Shown piece after piece: positions 1 through 8,439 of a stretch of 64,000 nt of DNA. Below the pieces are notes generated by a model, which did not search any database, was not told where the DNA came from, and saw only the letters and a list, made by a program, of their open reading frames with translations. The position numbers and the translations under genes were made by a program. Positions within the stretch are counted from its first letter, which is position 1; each line of letters begins with the position of its first letter. Source of the DNA: Virgibacillus proomii (GTDB taxonomy: Bacteria; Bacillota; Bacilli; Bacillales; Amphibacillaceae); the NCBI RefSeq assembly GCF_900162615.1, contig NZ_FUFN01000008.1, positions 62,001-126,000 on the forward strand, given 5' to 3'.

Positions 1-440
1 CAGGTTTGATGCTTGGAAAAAAACTTGGTAGTTTATCCATGTTTGTATATATGCTTGTCGGAATTGCTGGTGTGCCGATTTTTGCTGGGTTTTCTTCTGG
101 ACCTACTATGTTTATCAGCCCTACTGGTGGATTTATTATTTCATTTATATTTGCAGCTTTCTTTACAGGCTGGGTAGTAGATAACTCAGAAAAGAACTAC
201 TCCTTTCCACGCTATTGTTTAGCGGCGCTTATAGGTACGGCATTCAATTATCTCATCGGTGTAACGTATATGTATATTGCTTCAAATACATGGATGGAAG
301 TCCCGCTTCCATATACAATAGCTTGGGCTGGAATGATTCCGTTTTTAATTAAGGATCTTATTTTTGCTGGATTAGCAGCATTATTTACAGTGAAAGTCGT
401 TAAGCGAATACCTGTCTTAAATCACGTAAGAGCAAGCTAG
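1..440 (+). CDS. bioY: BioY-type biotin transporter, 5' end cut by window edge
   Basis: C-terminal about 146 residues of a BioY substrate-binding membrane protein, the S component that captures biotin for an ECF-type importer. The frame is open to the first base, so the true start lies outside the window; BioY proteins are usually 180-200 residues. Visible features are 'GLMLGKKLGSLSMFVYML', the Gly/Pro-rich 'GVPIFAGFSSGP' and 'SPTGGFIISF' segment typical of BioY, then about four hydrophobic helices and a basic tail (VKVVKRIP). The neighbouring yuiD gene matches the B. subtilis yuiG (bioYB)-yuiD neighbourhood. Family assignment is strong; biotin specificity is inferred from the family. Confidence 0.85.
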   Translation, partial: GLMLGKKLGSLSMFVYMLVGIAGVPIFAGFSSGPTMFISPTGGFIISFIFAAFFTGWVVDNSEKNYSFPRYCLAALIGTAFNYLIGVTYMYIASNTWMEVPLPYTIAWAGMIPFLIKDLIFAGLAALFTVKVVKRIPVLNHVRAS

Positions 441-578
441 AAAAGGAATAGTTAAAAACGTGGCGCTTTTTTATGCTTACTGCCCCAGCTTGTGATAATA
501 TAGCATTATCCAATAACTCATGCATATTGTCTATTATAAAGCGATTTTCATTTCCTGAGAAAGGATGTTTGACAAAGC

Positions 579-1055
579 ATGGAATTATTTTTAAATTTTC
601 CACTGTGGGCAGCCCTTACCGCAATCGTTTTTGCACAAGGTGTCAAAGTTCCTATTGCACTTGTTTTTACAAAAGAATTCAGACCGGATTTAGTATTTAG
701 TACTGGCGGAATGCCAAGCAGTCATTCTGCAGCTGTAGCTGCCTTAACAACGGCTGTAGGAATAGTAGAAGGTGTGGCATCTACCGTATTCGCGGTTTCC
801 TGTATCTTTAGTGTTATCATTATGTTTGATGCTACCGGAGTAAGAAGACAAGCTGGTGAACAAGCAATCGTTTTAAACAAACTTATTCGGGATTTTCAAT
901 TATTTGTGGATGAAGCAAAAAATTGGCCACACAAAGAGGACTACGAAAAAAGACAAGAACTAAAAGAATTGCTTGGACATCAACCAATAGAAGTTTTCTT
1001 CGGAGGGCTTACAGGAATCGCGGTTGCCCTAATATTGCATACAGTTCTCTATTAA
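579..1055 (+). CDS. yuiD: YuiD, divergent PAP2-family membrane protein
   Basis: 158-residue membrane protein of the DUF212/YuiD family, a small divergent relative of PAP2 phosphatases. 'STGGMPSSHSAAVAAL' near residue 42 is the family hallmark and resembles the PSGH/SH active-site motifs of PAP2 enzymes. The sequence continues with a hydrophobic segment, 'DATGVRRQAGEQA', and a charged C-terminal region ending in another membrane helix. The length matches YuiD. ATG start after a weak ribosome site. Biochemical role unknown; lipid-phosphate phosphatase activity is only suggested by the motif. Confidence 0.85.
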   Translation: MELFLNFPLWAALTAIVFAQGVKVPIALVFTKEFRPDLVFSTGGMPSSHSAAVAALTTAVGIVEGVASTVFAVSCIFSVIIMFDATGVRRQAGEQAIVLNKLIRDFQLFVDEAKNWPHKEDYEKRQELKELLGHQPIEVFFGGLTGIAVALILHTVLY

Positions 1056-1234
1056 AGCTAAATAGAACAGCAGTTGTTAAAAGGATTTCTACCTCTTGAG
1101 TACTGGTTATGAAATATGTTTTTGCTAGTGCGAACTTAAAGTAAAATTGTATGTGAAGAATAACTTATAAATAAGCGATCATCTTATTGGGAGTTCTAGA
1201 ATTAATTGAACCCCTATTTTTATTGCTAACTACA

Positions 1235-1335
1235 TTAGAAAAACTTGGCTTATCGCCAGTCTTTATGGCCAAAGCTATAGTTTTTCTTATACTATAGCCC
1301 CCTAAAAATTTAAAACTTTCTTATAGTATAAAAAA
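1235..1335 (+). repeat. Family B repeat, copy 1 (no A insertion)
   Basis: A 100-bp repeat beginning TTAGAAAAACTTGGCTTATC and ending near 'TTATAGTATAAAA'. It carries a hairpin of the ACTTGGC/GCCAAGT type (imperfect here), a CTATAG...CTATAG hairpin and a terminal TTTTATAC-like/AGTATAAAA hairpin. Related copies lie near 4.85, 6.37, 20.9, 22.85, 41.87 and 47.7 kb. The middle stem differs between copies with matching changes on both arms (CTATAG/CTATAG here, TATCG/CGATA at 22.85 kb). Confidence 0.75.
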
Positions 1336-1393
1336 TATTGCATTTTTTATACTGATTGTCATCTTTTATAATAAAAGATATGGAGAGAATGAA

Positions 1394-1872
1394 ATGAATA
1401 TAGAGTACGTAAAAGTTGAAGTGTTACTACCGGAAGCTTACATTGAAACGATAAGAAATAAAGTGAAACTTCATTCAGTAGGAGTTTTCTTCCATCTCCT
1501 ACTGAATGTTAGCTTGAACGAATCGGGCATTTAGGTGCCGTTTTCTCCCACTTAGACCCTTTTGTATCAACTCAAGGCTTTTGAAGTGGGAGTCTTACGG
1601 CACCTTAGATGCGGGATAAATTAAATGAATTAGGAGTTTTGACCATCGGTAACTATGACCACGTTATTTCCTATTCTCATGTTAACGGATATTGGCGTCC
1701 CTTGGAGACAGCCCAACCAGTTCATGGAACGAAGCATAAAATTAACTTTGGTGTGGAGTGTAAAATGGAATTCAAATGCCTATATAAATATATTACAAAA
1801 GTAAATGAGATCATTAAGGAATACCATCCATATGAAGAACCGGTAATTTATATCTATCCTTTATTAACATAA
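1394..1872 (+). pseudogene. PII-like/YqfO (NIF3 insert domain) family protein, split by a family A element
   Basis: The first 23 codons (from 'MNIEYVKVEVLLPEAYIE') run into family A repeat DNA and the frame then terminates. After the repeat, reading resumes as 'LNELGVLTIGNYDHVISYSH...NGYWRPLETAQPVHG', continuing to a stop at the 3' end. Joining the two flanking ATAAA pentamers gives an uninterrupted 106-residue protein that resembles the PII/CutA-like domain found inserted in NIF3/YqfO proteins and also standing alone in Bacillaceae. The ligand of stand-alone members is not established. The downstream part keeps an in-frame ATG inside the element's end but has no clear ribosome site, so it is probably not expressed. 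Confidence 0.75.
1463..1615 (-). mobile_element. Family A palindromic element, copy 1, inserted in a gene
   Basis: 153 bp between two ATAAA pentamers (1458-1462 and 1616-1620). Near the left end is a perfect CAGTAGGA/TCCTACTG hairpin. Toward the right is a long imperfect stem joining GGTGCCGT and CTCCCACTT to AAGTGGGAG and ACGGCACC. There are no terminal inverted repeats. Orientation is given with the TTTAT-CCCGC end as the left end, as for IS200/IS605-type elements; that convention is an inference. Confidence 0.8.
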
Positions 1873-2090
1873 GAAGTGCTATCTTAATATTCTATAATTA
1901 TGCCAAGACAACCTGAAATCCCTTCTTTTCAGCTATCAATTATGTATGCAAAAATTTCATGTCTTCTGACGATAAAAAAGCCTCACCAATTTTAAAAAAC
2001 CTTTACAGTTGGTTCTTTTAAATTACAGCGAGACTTCTTCATCGATCAAAACCGTTTATTTAACTAATCAGTAGCTTCAACGTTCAAAAG

Positions 2091-2795
2091 TTATCCTCCA
2101 TTTATGCCTTGTCTGAATACTTGTAAGGCTTGATTTTCATTTAAATGTTGAAGCTCTTTTTCCGTTAGTTTACCATCACCCTTTTTAATCATATAAACAT
2201 CTACTTGCTTTTTCCCCCATTGATTATAAACATCATCAATGGTTTCGTAATATAGATCAATCTTATTACCAGTTATAGCGCTTCCTTTATCTGCAACCAC
2301 CCCAAAACCATACCCAGGGATGAAAAGAATTGTCCCAAGAGGAAAGATGGTTAAATCTGCTGCGATAGTAGAATACAAGTCTCTTTTCACTTTAACTCCA
2401 GAATACGTAATTCCATATTCAGGATGATCTGGTGTTTTTCCTGTTGACTCTGCACCTGCAGTATAACCAGTTGCCAACACAGTTTGACTAGGGTATTGTT
2501 GATAATTAACAACTTCTTCCAAAGTCTCTGCACCATCTATTTGTTCACTCGAAATATTTAACTGCTTCTGCTCTCTATGATTAAATTCTTTTTCTGATAA
2601 TTCTGTTTCTCTAGAAGTGACATCATCTCTTACTTTATGCTCCGTTATTTTCAATGTTTGTAGAATCTCTGGTTTTTGGTAATGCCAAAGCTTTGCTGCA
2701 TGAGTATTGTCCGGCATAAAAGCTCCAACCGCAATAAACATAACAATTATCAATAGAAATAAACTTAAATTTTGAATGAAATTTTGGATTTTCAT
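2091..2795 (-). CDS. yuiC: YuiC, 3D-domain (cell-wall lytic type) exported protein
   Basis: About 234 residues: an N-terminal signal anchor (FLLIIVMFIAVGAFM), a charged linker, and a C-terminal '3D' domain recognised from 'VLATGYTAGAESTGKTPDHPEYGITYSG' and 'VVADKGSAITGNKIDLYY'. The three conserved aspartates lie in 'DHPEYG', 'VADKG' and 'KIDLYY'. The 3D fold is shared with MltA-type lytic transglycosylases and YuiC/Sps muralytic proteins. The ATG at residue 12 of the longest frame is preferred because AGAGGTG precedes it. It follows yuiB in the same direction with a 59-bp gap. A role in peptidoglycan turnover or resuscitation is inferred from the family. Confidence 0.85.
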   Translation of the reverse strand: MKIQNFIQNLSLFLLIIVMFIAVGAFMPDNTHAAKLWHYQKPEILQTLKITEHKVRDDVTSRETELSEKEFNHREQKQLNISSEQIDGAETLEEVVNYQQYPSQTVLATGYTAGAESTGKTPDHPEYGITYSGVKVKRDLYSTIAADLTIFPLGTILFIPGYGFGVVADKGSAITGNKIDLYYETIDDVYNQWGKKQVDVYMIKKGDGKLTEKELQHLNENQALQVFRQGINGG

Positions 2796-2854
2796 GATTA
2801 ACACCTCTTTGGATGTCATCATTTCCAATCTACAAAATTTTATTCATCATTCTA

Positions 2855-3166
2855 TTAAAACATTTGATATCCGCTTTTTCTTAGTAGTCTAATAACTATA
2901 CCAGACACGATCGTTCCAACAAAACCTGCAGCTAAGATTGAAATATCTATAATCGTAATTTCAGCTAAACGATTCGCCAACTTCGAAAATGCTTCTCCCG
3001 GTGCTGAGAAATAATCCCAAGTTGGAATATTGTCTATAATAATGGCAACAACAAAAGGATATACAATTGTCATGAGCCATGTCGTACGTAACAGCATATT
3101 TAAAATAAAAGCAATGCCAAAAAAGATAACAAAATACAATAAGATAGATACAATTAGCTGAATCAA
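2855..3166 (-). CDS. yuiB: YuiB membrane protein
   Basis: 103-residue integral membrane protein matching B. subtilis YuiB in length and in the segments 'FFGIAFILNMLLR', 'SAPGEAFSKL' and the C-terminal 'LLRKSGYQMF'. Three to four hydrophobic helices are visible. The start chosen is a TTG preceded by AAGGGAG; this gives MIQLIVSILLYF, which aligns with the B. subtilis N terminus better than the upstream TTG. It sits directly ahead of yuiC, probably in one operon. Function unknown. Confidence 0.8.
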   Translation of the reverse strand: MIQLIVSILLYFVIFFGIAFILNMLLRTTWLMTIVYPFVVAIIIDNIPTWDYFSAPGEAFSKLANRLAEITIIDISILAAGFVGTIVSGIVIRLLRKSGYQMF

Positions 3167-3573
3167 TTCATTTTCTCCCTTCAAATAAGTACCCTTCCCG
3201 TACTATGATGCAAGATTACTCTCTATTTGTCCAATTACCCCTTTTCATTTTAAATGAAGTTTGAATAAAAGTGCAAGCACTCCGTTTAGCGCCGTACAAA
3301 CGGCGGAATTCTGATGTGAGATAAAGGGAAGCTTCATTCAAGGAGTACTTTTCTCCTTGAAAAATGCACAGAAAGAAGATCACAGCTTGAGCGTTATGCT
3401 AGGCGATATTTATTTTCAAAAAAGGTATCCACGAGATAGAAATATTTTCAATTAGAAAAACTTGCTCTCTTACTAACCGCGCAGTTAAGACATGATTCAT
3501 TATTTTATGTTTCAAACCAAATTCAAGTACTAAAAAAGCAAAAATACAACCGTACTTTTGCTTTTCTTATCTG
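3167..3573. other. Intergenic region with a partial family A-like end
   Basis: No gene is seen; the small yuiA gene expected here from B. subtilis order was not found. Around 3313-3370 the sequence ATAAAGGGAAGCTTCATTCA followed by a CAAGGAG/CTCCTTG hairpin resembles the left end of family A with a different but matching stem. Upstream, 'AGCGCCGTACAAAC' is shared with about 6180 (AGCGACGTACAAAC). These are degraded repeat traces. Confidence 0.4.
3533..3567 (-). terminator. Rho-independent terminator after yumB
   Basis: AGCAAAA stem with an imperfect TAC/GTA extension, closing on TTTTGCT and followed on the minus strand by a T-rich run. It lies directly after the yumB stop. Confidence 0.65.
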
Positions 3574-4806
3574 TTAATGAAAAATATTAAATTTTCCTTT
3601 TTTCATTAATAAGCGAATTCCGCCTAACTTAAATAAGTAACGATTATCAATGATTTTTTTCATCACTGTAGCTTTCCGACCAAGAATTATTTTGTCGTTG
3701 AAAATTATCCCCATGGCATCATTGTGTCCTAATGAGGCGACGGTTCCAAGAATATTTGGCTTAAATACTTCCATTTCCTCACCCCGGATGTATGCTCGAA
3801 CATTATACGAAACCACTTCGGATTCTTGAATTGCCATTTGTGCCGTAGGAGGATAGGGATTACCATGTTCTAAATCCATAATTAAAGCGCAATCACCAAT
3901 AACAAAGACATCTTCATATTCAGGACAACGCATATCATTATTCACTTCAATCTTACCACGATTTGTTTTAAATCCAGATTTCTCTACGATAGAATTAGCT
4001 CGTACTCCTGCTGCCCAAACGATGGTATTGGTATGTATTTTTGCTGGTAATCCATTCTTTTCAAATATGACACTAGATGATGTGCATTCTTTTAAAAATG
4101 CACCCGTAATAAATTCAACACCACGTGATTCCAAAGAATTCATAGCATACTCCGCTAATTGTTCATCAAATCCTGGTAAAATAGTTGGAGCACCCTCAAT
4201 ATTAATCATTTGCACTAACTGTTTATCAATATCATATTTTTTACAAAGTTCATCTACTCGATTAGCTAATTCTCCTAGAAACTCAACACCAGTAAAGCCG
4301 CCACCGCCAACCACAATAGTTAACCGGGCTGGATCTTTTTTCACATCATTGTGATAACTTGCAAAATTATGCTCAATATGGTCACGAATAGAGCAAGCAC
4401 TATTAATATTATCAATAGTAAAAGCATGCTCTTCTAAACCAGGAATACCAAAGGTAGCAACTTCAAAACCTAGTGCAATAACAAGCACATCATAATGTAA
4501 TACACCATTTTCTAGTTGGACCTGCTTTTTTTTCGGATTGATTAAGATTACTTTATCTTGAATAAAGTTAACTTTATTGGGGTTAATAATATCTTTAATT
4601 TGAATTTTAGTGCGCTCATGAGGTAATGTGCCGGCTGCGTTTTCATGTAGCCAAGTTGTTTGATAATGGTAATCATTTATATTCACTAAGGTTATATTCG
4701 CTTCATCAGCACGTAATGACTTTTGTAATTGAACCGTAGTCATCATCCCACCATAACCAGCACCTAAGATGACTATGTTTGGTTTTCCCACGTTTATCAC
4801 TTCCAT
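3574..4806 (-). CDS. yumB: YumB, type II NADH dehydrogenase-like flavoprotein
   Basis: 410-residue pyridine nucleotide-disulfide oxidoreductase of the Ndh/YumB family: an FAD and NAD(P)H binding, membrane-associated NADH:quinone oxidoreductase-like protein. FAD motif 'ILGAGYGGM' is near the N terminus, the NAD(H) motif 'VVGGGGFTGVEFLGEL' lies mid-protein, 'VWAAGVRA' and 'VFVIGDCALIMD' (second FAD site) follow, and the family-typical 'GTVASLGHNDAMG' is near the C terminus. The ATG is preceded by AAGGA; a GTG five codons later preceded by GGAAGTG is an alternative that matches the B. subtilis N terminus. A Rex-like site lies just upstream. It is divergent from yumC, as in B. subtilis synteny. 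Confidence 0.88.
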   Translation of the reverse strand: MEVINVGKPNIVILGAGYGGMMTTVQLQKSLRADEANITLVNINDYHYQTTWLHENAAGTLPHERTKIQIKDIINPNKVNFIQDKVILINPKKKQVQLENGVLHYDVLVIALGFEVATFGIPGLEEHAFTIDNINSACSIRDHIEHNFASYHNDVKKDPARLTIVVGGGGFTGVEFLGELANRVDELCKKYDIDKQLVQMINIEGAPTILPGFDEQLAEYAMNSLESRGVEFITGAFLKECTSSSVIFEKNGLPAKIHTNTIVWAAGVRANSIVEKSGFKTNRGKIEVNNDMRCPEYEDVFVIGDCALIMDLEHGNPYPPTAQMAIQESEVVSYNVRAYIRGEEMEVFKPNILGTVASLGHNDAMGIIFNDKIILGRKATVMKKIIDNRYLFKLGGIRLLMKKGKFNIFH

Positions 4807-4825
4807 TTATTCCTTTTTTTGTAAA

Positions 4826-4843
4826 TTGTGATCTTTTTCACTT
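4826..4843. promoter_or_regulatory. Candidate Rex operator upstream of yumB
   Basis: TTGTGA-N6-TCACTT. The redox sensor Rex recognises TTGTGA-N6-TCACAA, so 10 of the 12 specific positions match. It lies about 20 bp ahead of the yumB start. Rex control of NADH dehydrogenase genes is known in Bacillus; this site is an inference. Confidence 0.4.
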
Positions 4844-4850
4844 GACACCA

Positions 4851-4880
4851 CTAAGAAAAACTTGGCTCGCTGCCAAGCAA
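4851..4880 (+). repeat. Family B fragment
   Basis: CTAAGAAAAACTTGGCTCGC followed by TGCCAAG reproduces only the left hairpin of family B, in the yumB-yumC divergent intergenic region. Confidence 0.5.
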
Positions 4881-5113
4881 TTAATCTTTATAGAATAATA
4901 GAGTTATTTCATATGTCACACAATTGTAATATGGTTCCCTTGTTATAGTAGCTCTTTTCGCTTTACTTTTCAACCCTATCTGCTTTTTAATTATTATTAG
5001 ATTTTTCTTAATCAAAAGTTAATGATAAGCTGAGTACATTAATATTCTATTACAGTCGATTTATGATACTATAAAAAGTGGTGCAAAGATTATATCAAAT
5101 GGAGGTAATCGTC

Positions 5114-6100
5114 GTGACAAATGAAGTTTATGATGTCACCATTATTGGCGCAGGACCAGTTGGTTTGTTTACTGCATTCTATGGCGGTTTGCGCCAAGCG
5201 AGTGTGAAAATCATTGAAAGCTTACCACATACTGGTGGGCAGTTAACTGCTCTTTATCCAGAAAAATATATATATGATATTGCAGGTTTTCCCAAAATAA
5301 GAGCCCAGAAGTTAATTGATAACCTGCAAGAACAAGTCAGTATGTTCCATCCAACCATTGTTTTAGAACAAGCAGTAGAACAGGTAGAACGCCTAGAGGA
5401 CGGTACATTAAAATTAACTACTGATAAAAAAGATGTTCATTACACAAAAACAATGATTATTACCGCTGGAAACGGTGCTTTTCAACCACGAAAATTAAAC
5501 GTAAGCAATTGCGATCAATTTGAGGGAGTTAATTTGCATTACCATGTAAAAGACATGAGTAGTTATAAGGACCAGCATGTTCTCTTACTTGGCGGCGGTG
5601 ATTCGGCTGTTGATTGGGCGCTAATGCTAGAGCCCATCGCTAAAAAGGTAACACTTGTCCATCGTCGTGATAAATTTCGAGCTCATGAGCATAGTGTGGA
5701 AAAATTATATGCATCCACTGTAGACGTCCTTACCCCTTTTGTTCCTACAGACATTATAGGTGATGAGCGAATTGAAAGAGTTATTCTTGAAGAAGTTAAG
5801 GGAGAACGCAAACTAGAGATGGAAGTCGATTCGGTCTTGTGTAATTATGGTTTTGTCTCTACACTTGGCCCAATTAAAGATTGGGGTTTAGAAATTGAGC
5901 GTAATAGTATTGTAGTAAATTCCAAAATGGAGACAAATATCCCAGGCATTTATGCTGCAGGCGATATTTGTACGTATGAGGGAAAAGTAAAATTAATAGC
6001 AACCGGATTTGGTGAAGGACCTACTGCGATCAACAATGCAAAACATTATATTGATCCAAAAGCAAGGATACAGCCGAAACACTCAACTAGTATGTTTTAA
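5114..6100 (+). CDS. yumC: YumC, ferredoxin/flavodoxin--NADP+ reductase (thioredoxin-reductase-like)
   Basis: 328 residues, the usual size for Bacillus YumC. It transfers electrons between NADPH and ferredoxin or flavodoxin. FAD motif 'IIGAGPVGLF' is near residue 10, NADPH motif 'LGGGDSAVDW' near residue 160, then 'VHRRDKFRAHEHSVE', and the second FAD site 'GIYAAGDICTYEG' near residue 280. The redox CxxC of true thioredoxin reductases is absent, as expected for this FNR type. The start is a GTG with GGAGGT seven bases upstream. Monocistronic and divergent from yumB. Confidence 0.93.
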   Translation: MTNEVYDVTIIGAGPVGLFTAFYGGLRQASVKIIESLPHTGGQLTALYPEKYIYDIAGFPKIRAQKLIDNLQEQVSMFHPTIVLEQAVEQVERLEDGTLKLTTDKKDVHYTKTMIITAGNGAFQPRKLNVSNCDQFEGVNLHYHVKDMSSYKDQHVLLLGGGDSAVDWALMLEPIAKKVTLVHRRDKFRAHEHSVEKLYASTVDVLTPFVPTDIIGDERIERVILEEVKGERKLEMEVDSVLCNYGFVSTLGPIKDWGLEIERNSIVVNSKMETNIPGIYAAGDICTYEGKVKLIATGFGEGPTAINNAKHYIDPKARIQPKHSTSMF

Positions 6101-6365
6101 GCTTGAACTGAGTTCTAAGCGTGCATAATAGTAATCTTTTGAATTTATACCGACAAGTGCTTAAGCGCTTGGTTAGCGACGTACAAACTGAGATCATCTG
6201 AAGCGATGAAGGCAACATGCCCTAAAACAAGGGTATGGCCGATGCCTGAGCGACAAGCATGCTTATAGTCGGCCTTCCTTTAGATTCAATCCAATGTTGA
6301 CTTATCGTAGGAGAAGAGGGAAGTTTGCTAGCAGCACGAGCACTTAAACTGGGCGATGCTACTTT
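6101..6365. other. Intergenic repeat-derived DNA after yumC
   Basis: No gene is seen. It contains 'AGCGACGTACAAAC', shared with about 3290, a stretch rich in short inverted repeats (e.g. AGGCAACATGCC), and 'GGCGATGCTACTTTTTTAG' just ahead of the family B copy. It appears to be eroded repeat sequence. Confidence 0.4.
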
Positions 6366-6642
6366 TTTAGAAAAACTTGGCTTGTCACCAAGTCTTTATG
6401 GCGAAAGCTGTCGTTTTACTTATACGATAAAGTGAAACTTCATTCCGTGGAATGCTTTTTACACGGAATGTTAGTACCACAAGGGTATGACCTAAAGGCC
6501 CTTGAACCAATCGGGCATTTAGGTGCCGTTTTTTGCCACTTAGACTCTTTTGTATCAATTCAGGACTTGAAGTGGGAAACTTACGGCACCTTACATGCGG
6601 GATAAACCCTAAAATTTTATACTTTCCTATAGACTAGGAACG
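6366..6642 (+). repeat. Family B repeat, copy 3, split by family A
   Basis: Left part TTAGAAAAACTTGGCTTGTC through TTATACGATAAA. The right part resumes as CCCTAAAATTTTATACTTTC. Removing the inner element and one ATAAA gives a continuous B copy comparable to the unoccupied copy at 22848-22948. Confidence 0.75.
6432..6601 (-). mobile_element. Family A element, copy 2, inside family B
   Basis: 170 bp between ATAAA pentamers (6427-6431 and 6602-6606). Its end hairpin is CATTCCGTG/CACGGAATG rather than CATTCAGTAGGA/TCCTACTGAATG: both arms changed together. The central GGTGCCGT/ACGGCACC stem is conserved. Confidence 0.8.
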
Positions 6643-6661
6643 GATATAATTTTCTATCACC

Positions 6662-6692
6662 AAAAAACTAGGCTCACTAGCCTAGTTTTTTA
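6662..6692. terminator. Bidirectional terminator between yumC and yutM
   Basis: AAAAAACTAGGCT, loop CACT, AGCCTAGTTTTTT: a 13-bp perfect stem with T runs in both directions between convergent genes. Confidence 0.85.
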
Positions 6693-6706
6693 TAAGTTTA
6701 TACAAA

Positions 6707-7063
6707 TTAACAATCGCCTGGGGTCCCGACTTTATCCTTTGTCCGAAATGAAGAACCACATCCACAGGATATAATAGCGTTTGGGTTATCAATACTAAAT
6801 CCCCCGCCCATCATATTCTGCTTAAAATCTATCGTTGTTCCTTTAATAATTGGAATATCTTGATTGTTTAATACGACAGGAATTCCATTTATTTCTTCGA
6901 CTGTATCCAATTCCTCGTTGATTTCATATTCAAAACCAAGTGAATAGGATAATCCACTACATCCACCGCCTTTTACCCCAAAGCGAAGATATACGCCGTC
7001 TGACTCTTCTTTCATCATATCTTGAATTTGCTGTCTTGCATGGTCAGTAATCGTGATTGTCAT
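6707..7063 (-). CDS. yutM: YutM, HesB/IscA-type iron-sulfur assembly protein (ErpA/SufA-like)
   Basis: 118-residue A-type Fe-S carrier. The three conserved cysteines are present: one in 'GVKGGGCSGLSY' and two in 'SCGCGSSF' near the C terminus. The family core 'GTTIDFKQNMMGGGFSIDNPNA' precedes them. The start is the second ATG, giving MTITITDHARQQI, because AAGGAGA sits about nine bases upstream. The YutI (NfuA-like) scaffold is encoded nearby, so the region supplies two late Fe-S delivery proteins. Confidence 0.92.
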   Translation of the reverse strand: MTITITDHARQQIQDMMKEESDGVYLRFGVKGGGCSGLSYSLGFEYEINEELDTVEEINGIPVVLNNQDIPIIKGTTIDFKQNMMGGGFSIDNPNAIISCGCGSSFRTKDKVGTPGDC

Positions 7064-7142
7064 ATTTTGGATTTCTCCTTTCATAAGTGGTTACCTTTCA
7101 GTATATACCCTGATTACTACCTGTTCAACTTAACAGTTTTCT

Positions 7143-8000
7143 TTATTTCCTTTCATAATAAACGCCGGAAGCAATGATTTCAGCCCCGCCAGTCATCCAA
7201 ACATTCCCATCTTTATCCCATTTTATTAACAAATCTCCTCCTGGCAAATGTACGGTGATTTCTTTATCTCTAGTTAAATAATTGTTTAATACGCCAGCAA
7301 CTACAGAAGCACATGCACCTGTCCCACACGCTTGAGTAATACCAGAACCTCGCTCCCACACACTGAAATTAACTTCTGTTGGTGAAATTACTTCAATAAA
7401 TTCCACATTAACTCCTAGAGGAAAACGGGGATCCTTTTCAATTAATGGACCGAGTTTTTCTACTTGTGCATTATTTATCTTTTCGACAAAAAACACGGCA
7501 TGTGGATTCCCCATAGAAACAGCTGTTAATATCAGTTCTTCGTCATTAATGATAAAAGGTTCCGAAATAACCTGCTGGTTTATTTCACCCTGCATAGGAA
7601 CATCTTGTCGGTTGAGTAAAGGTTCTCCCATATTAATAGTCACCAAATCTACGTTTCCATCTGTAACTTTTACTTCCGCTTCGACAATATTCGCTTTAGT
7701 TTCGATTTTAAATTGCTTTTTACTTACGATTCCCTGCTCATAGACATACTTCGCTGTACATCTTAATCCATTTCCACAACTTAGACCTTCCGAACCATCC
7801 TTATTAAATATCCGCATACCGACATCTGCTTTTTTACTCGGATGGATGATAATCAGTCCATCTGAGCCAATGCCTGTATTTACATTGGCAACACGCTTTG
7901 CCAATCCAGATAATTTACTTTCTTCCACTTGATTTGTAAAAAAATCGATATAAATATAGTTATTTCCTAGTCCATGCATTTTAGTAAATGGTAGTTGCAT
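7143..8000 (-). CDS. dapF: Diaminopimelate epimerase
   Basis: 285 residues. Converts LL- to meso-diaminopimelate for lysine and peptidoglycan synthesis in the cytoplasm. The N-terminal signature 'FTKMHGLGNNYIYID' is present, with both catalytic cysteines: 'SCGNGLRC' (Cys75) and 'ACGTGACASV' (about residue 227). The ATG start follows an AGGACG-type ribosome site. In B. subtilis dapF is yutL, next to yutM as here. It lies 10 bp from yuzD and is probably co-transcribed with it. Confidence 0.95.
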   Translation of the reverse strand: MQLPFTKMHGLGNNYIYIDFFTNQVEESKLSGLAKRVANVNTGIGSDGLIIIHPSKKADVGMRIFNKDGSEGLSCGNGLRCTAKYVYEQGIVSKKQFKIETKANIVEAEVKVTDGNVDLVTINMGEPLLNRQDVPMQGEINQQVISEPFIINDEELILTAVSMGNPHAVFFVEKINNAQVEKLGPLIEKDPRFPLGVNVEFIEVISPTEVNFSVWERGSGITQACGTGACASVVAGVLNNYLTRDKEITVHLPGGDLLIKWDKDGNVWMTGGAEIIASGVYYERK

Positions 8001-8010
8001 CTTCTCGTCC

Positions 8011-8343
8011 TCATTTCTCTTCTGCTCGTAATGGTAAATTATTCTTATCTAACGCCTTATAAATGGGTTTTAACCTTGGAATACCCTCAGCTACTACCTT
8101 ATCATTTACAAGAACAAGTGGATAGAATAGATCTCCCTGTATGATGCGTTTTATAAATGAATGATGTTTCTCTATATTTGGAGGCTGTTCTATATCAATG
8201 TATTCAAATGTAACCGAATCTGTACTGTATTTTCTTCCTACTGCCGCCTGTAACCACTCATACGTATCTTTTGCGTTTGGTGCTCCAACGCAACTAGTAC
8301 ATACTTGCTCTGCTCCATAAACAGTAATTGTAATCTGACTCAT
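8011..8343 (-). CDS. yuzD: YuzD, thioredoxin-like small protein
   Basis: 110-residue protein of the YuzD family (DUF1462). It has a short beta strand (ITITVYGAE), then 'CTSCVGAPNAKDTYEW', a CxxC motif at a thioredoxin-like active-site position, and 'FYPLVLVNDKVVAEG', which matches the cis-Pro region of that fold. Strong ribosome site (GGAGGG) ahead of the ATG. Upstream of dapF in the same direction. Biological role unknown; a redox function is suggested by the motif. Confidence 0.82.
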   Translation of the reverse strand: MSQITITVYGAEQVCTSCVGAPNAKDTYEWLQAAVGRKYSTDSVTFEYIDIEQPPNIEKHHSFIKRIIQGDLFYPLVLVNDKVVAEGIPRLKPIYKALDKNNLPLRAEEK

Positions 8344-8439
8344 GCCCTTCCCTCCGCTACTCTGATATCTTTTATTTTACAAAAAGTTGGATCAAAGTTA
8401 AAATAAAAATGATTAGTACCTGCTCAAAGGGTATAAAAA

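Noticed and set aside
1463..1615. Family A as a simple terminator or a random 5-bp target duplication
   Set aside because: It interrupts a gene, and the flanking pentamer is ATAAA in nearly every copy, which random duplication would not produce.
1609..1872. An 87-residue open frame as an independent gene
   Set aside because: Its ATG comes from the end of the inserted repeat, and it is the C-terminal part of an interrupted gene with no ribosome site.
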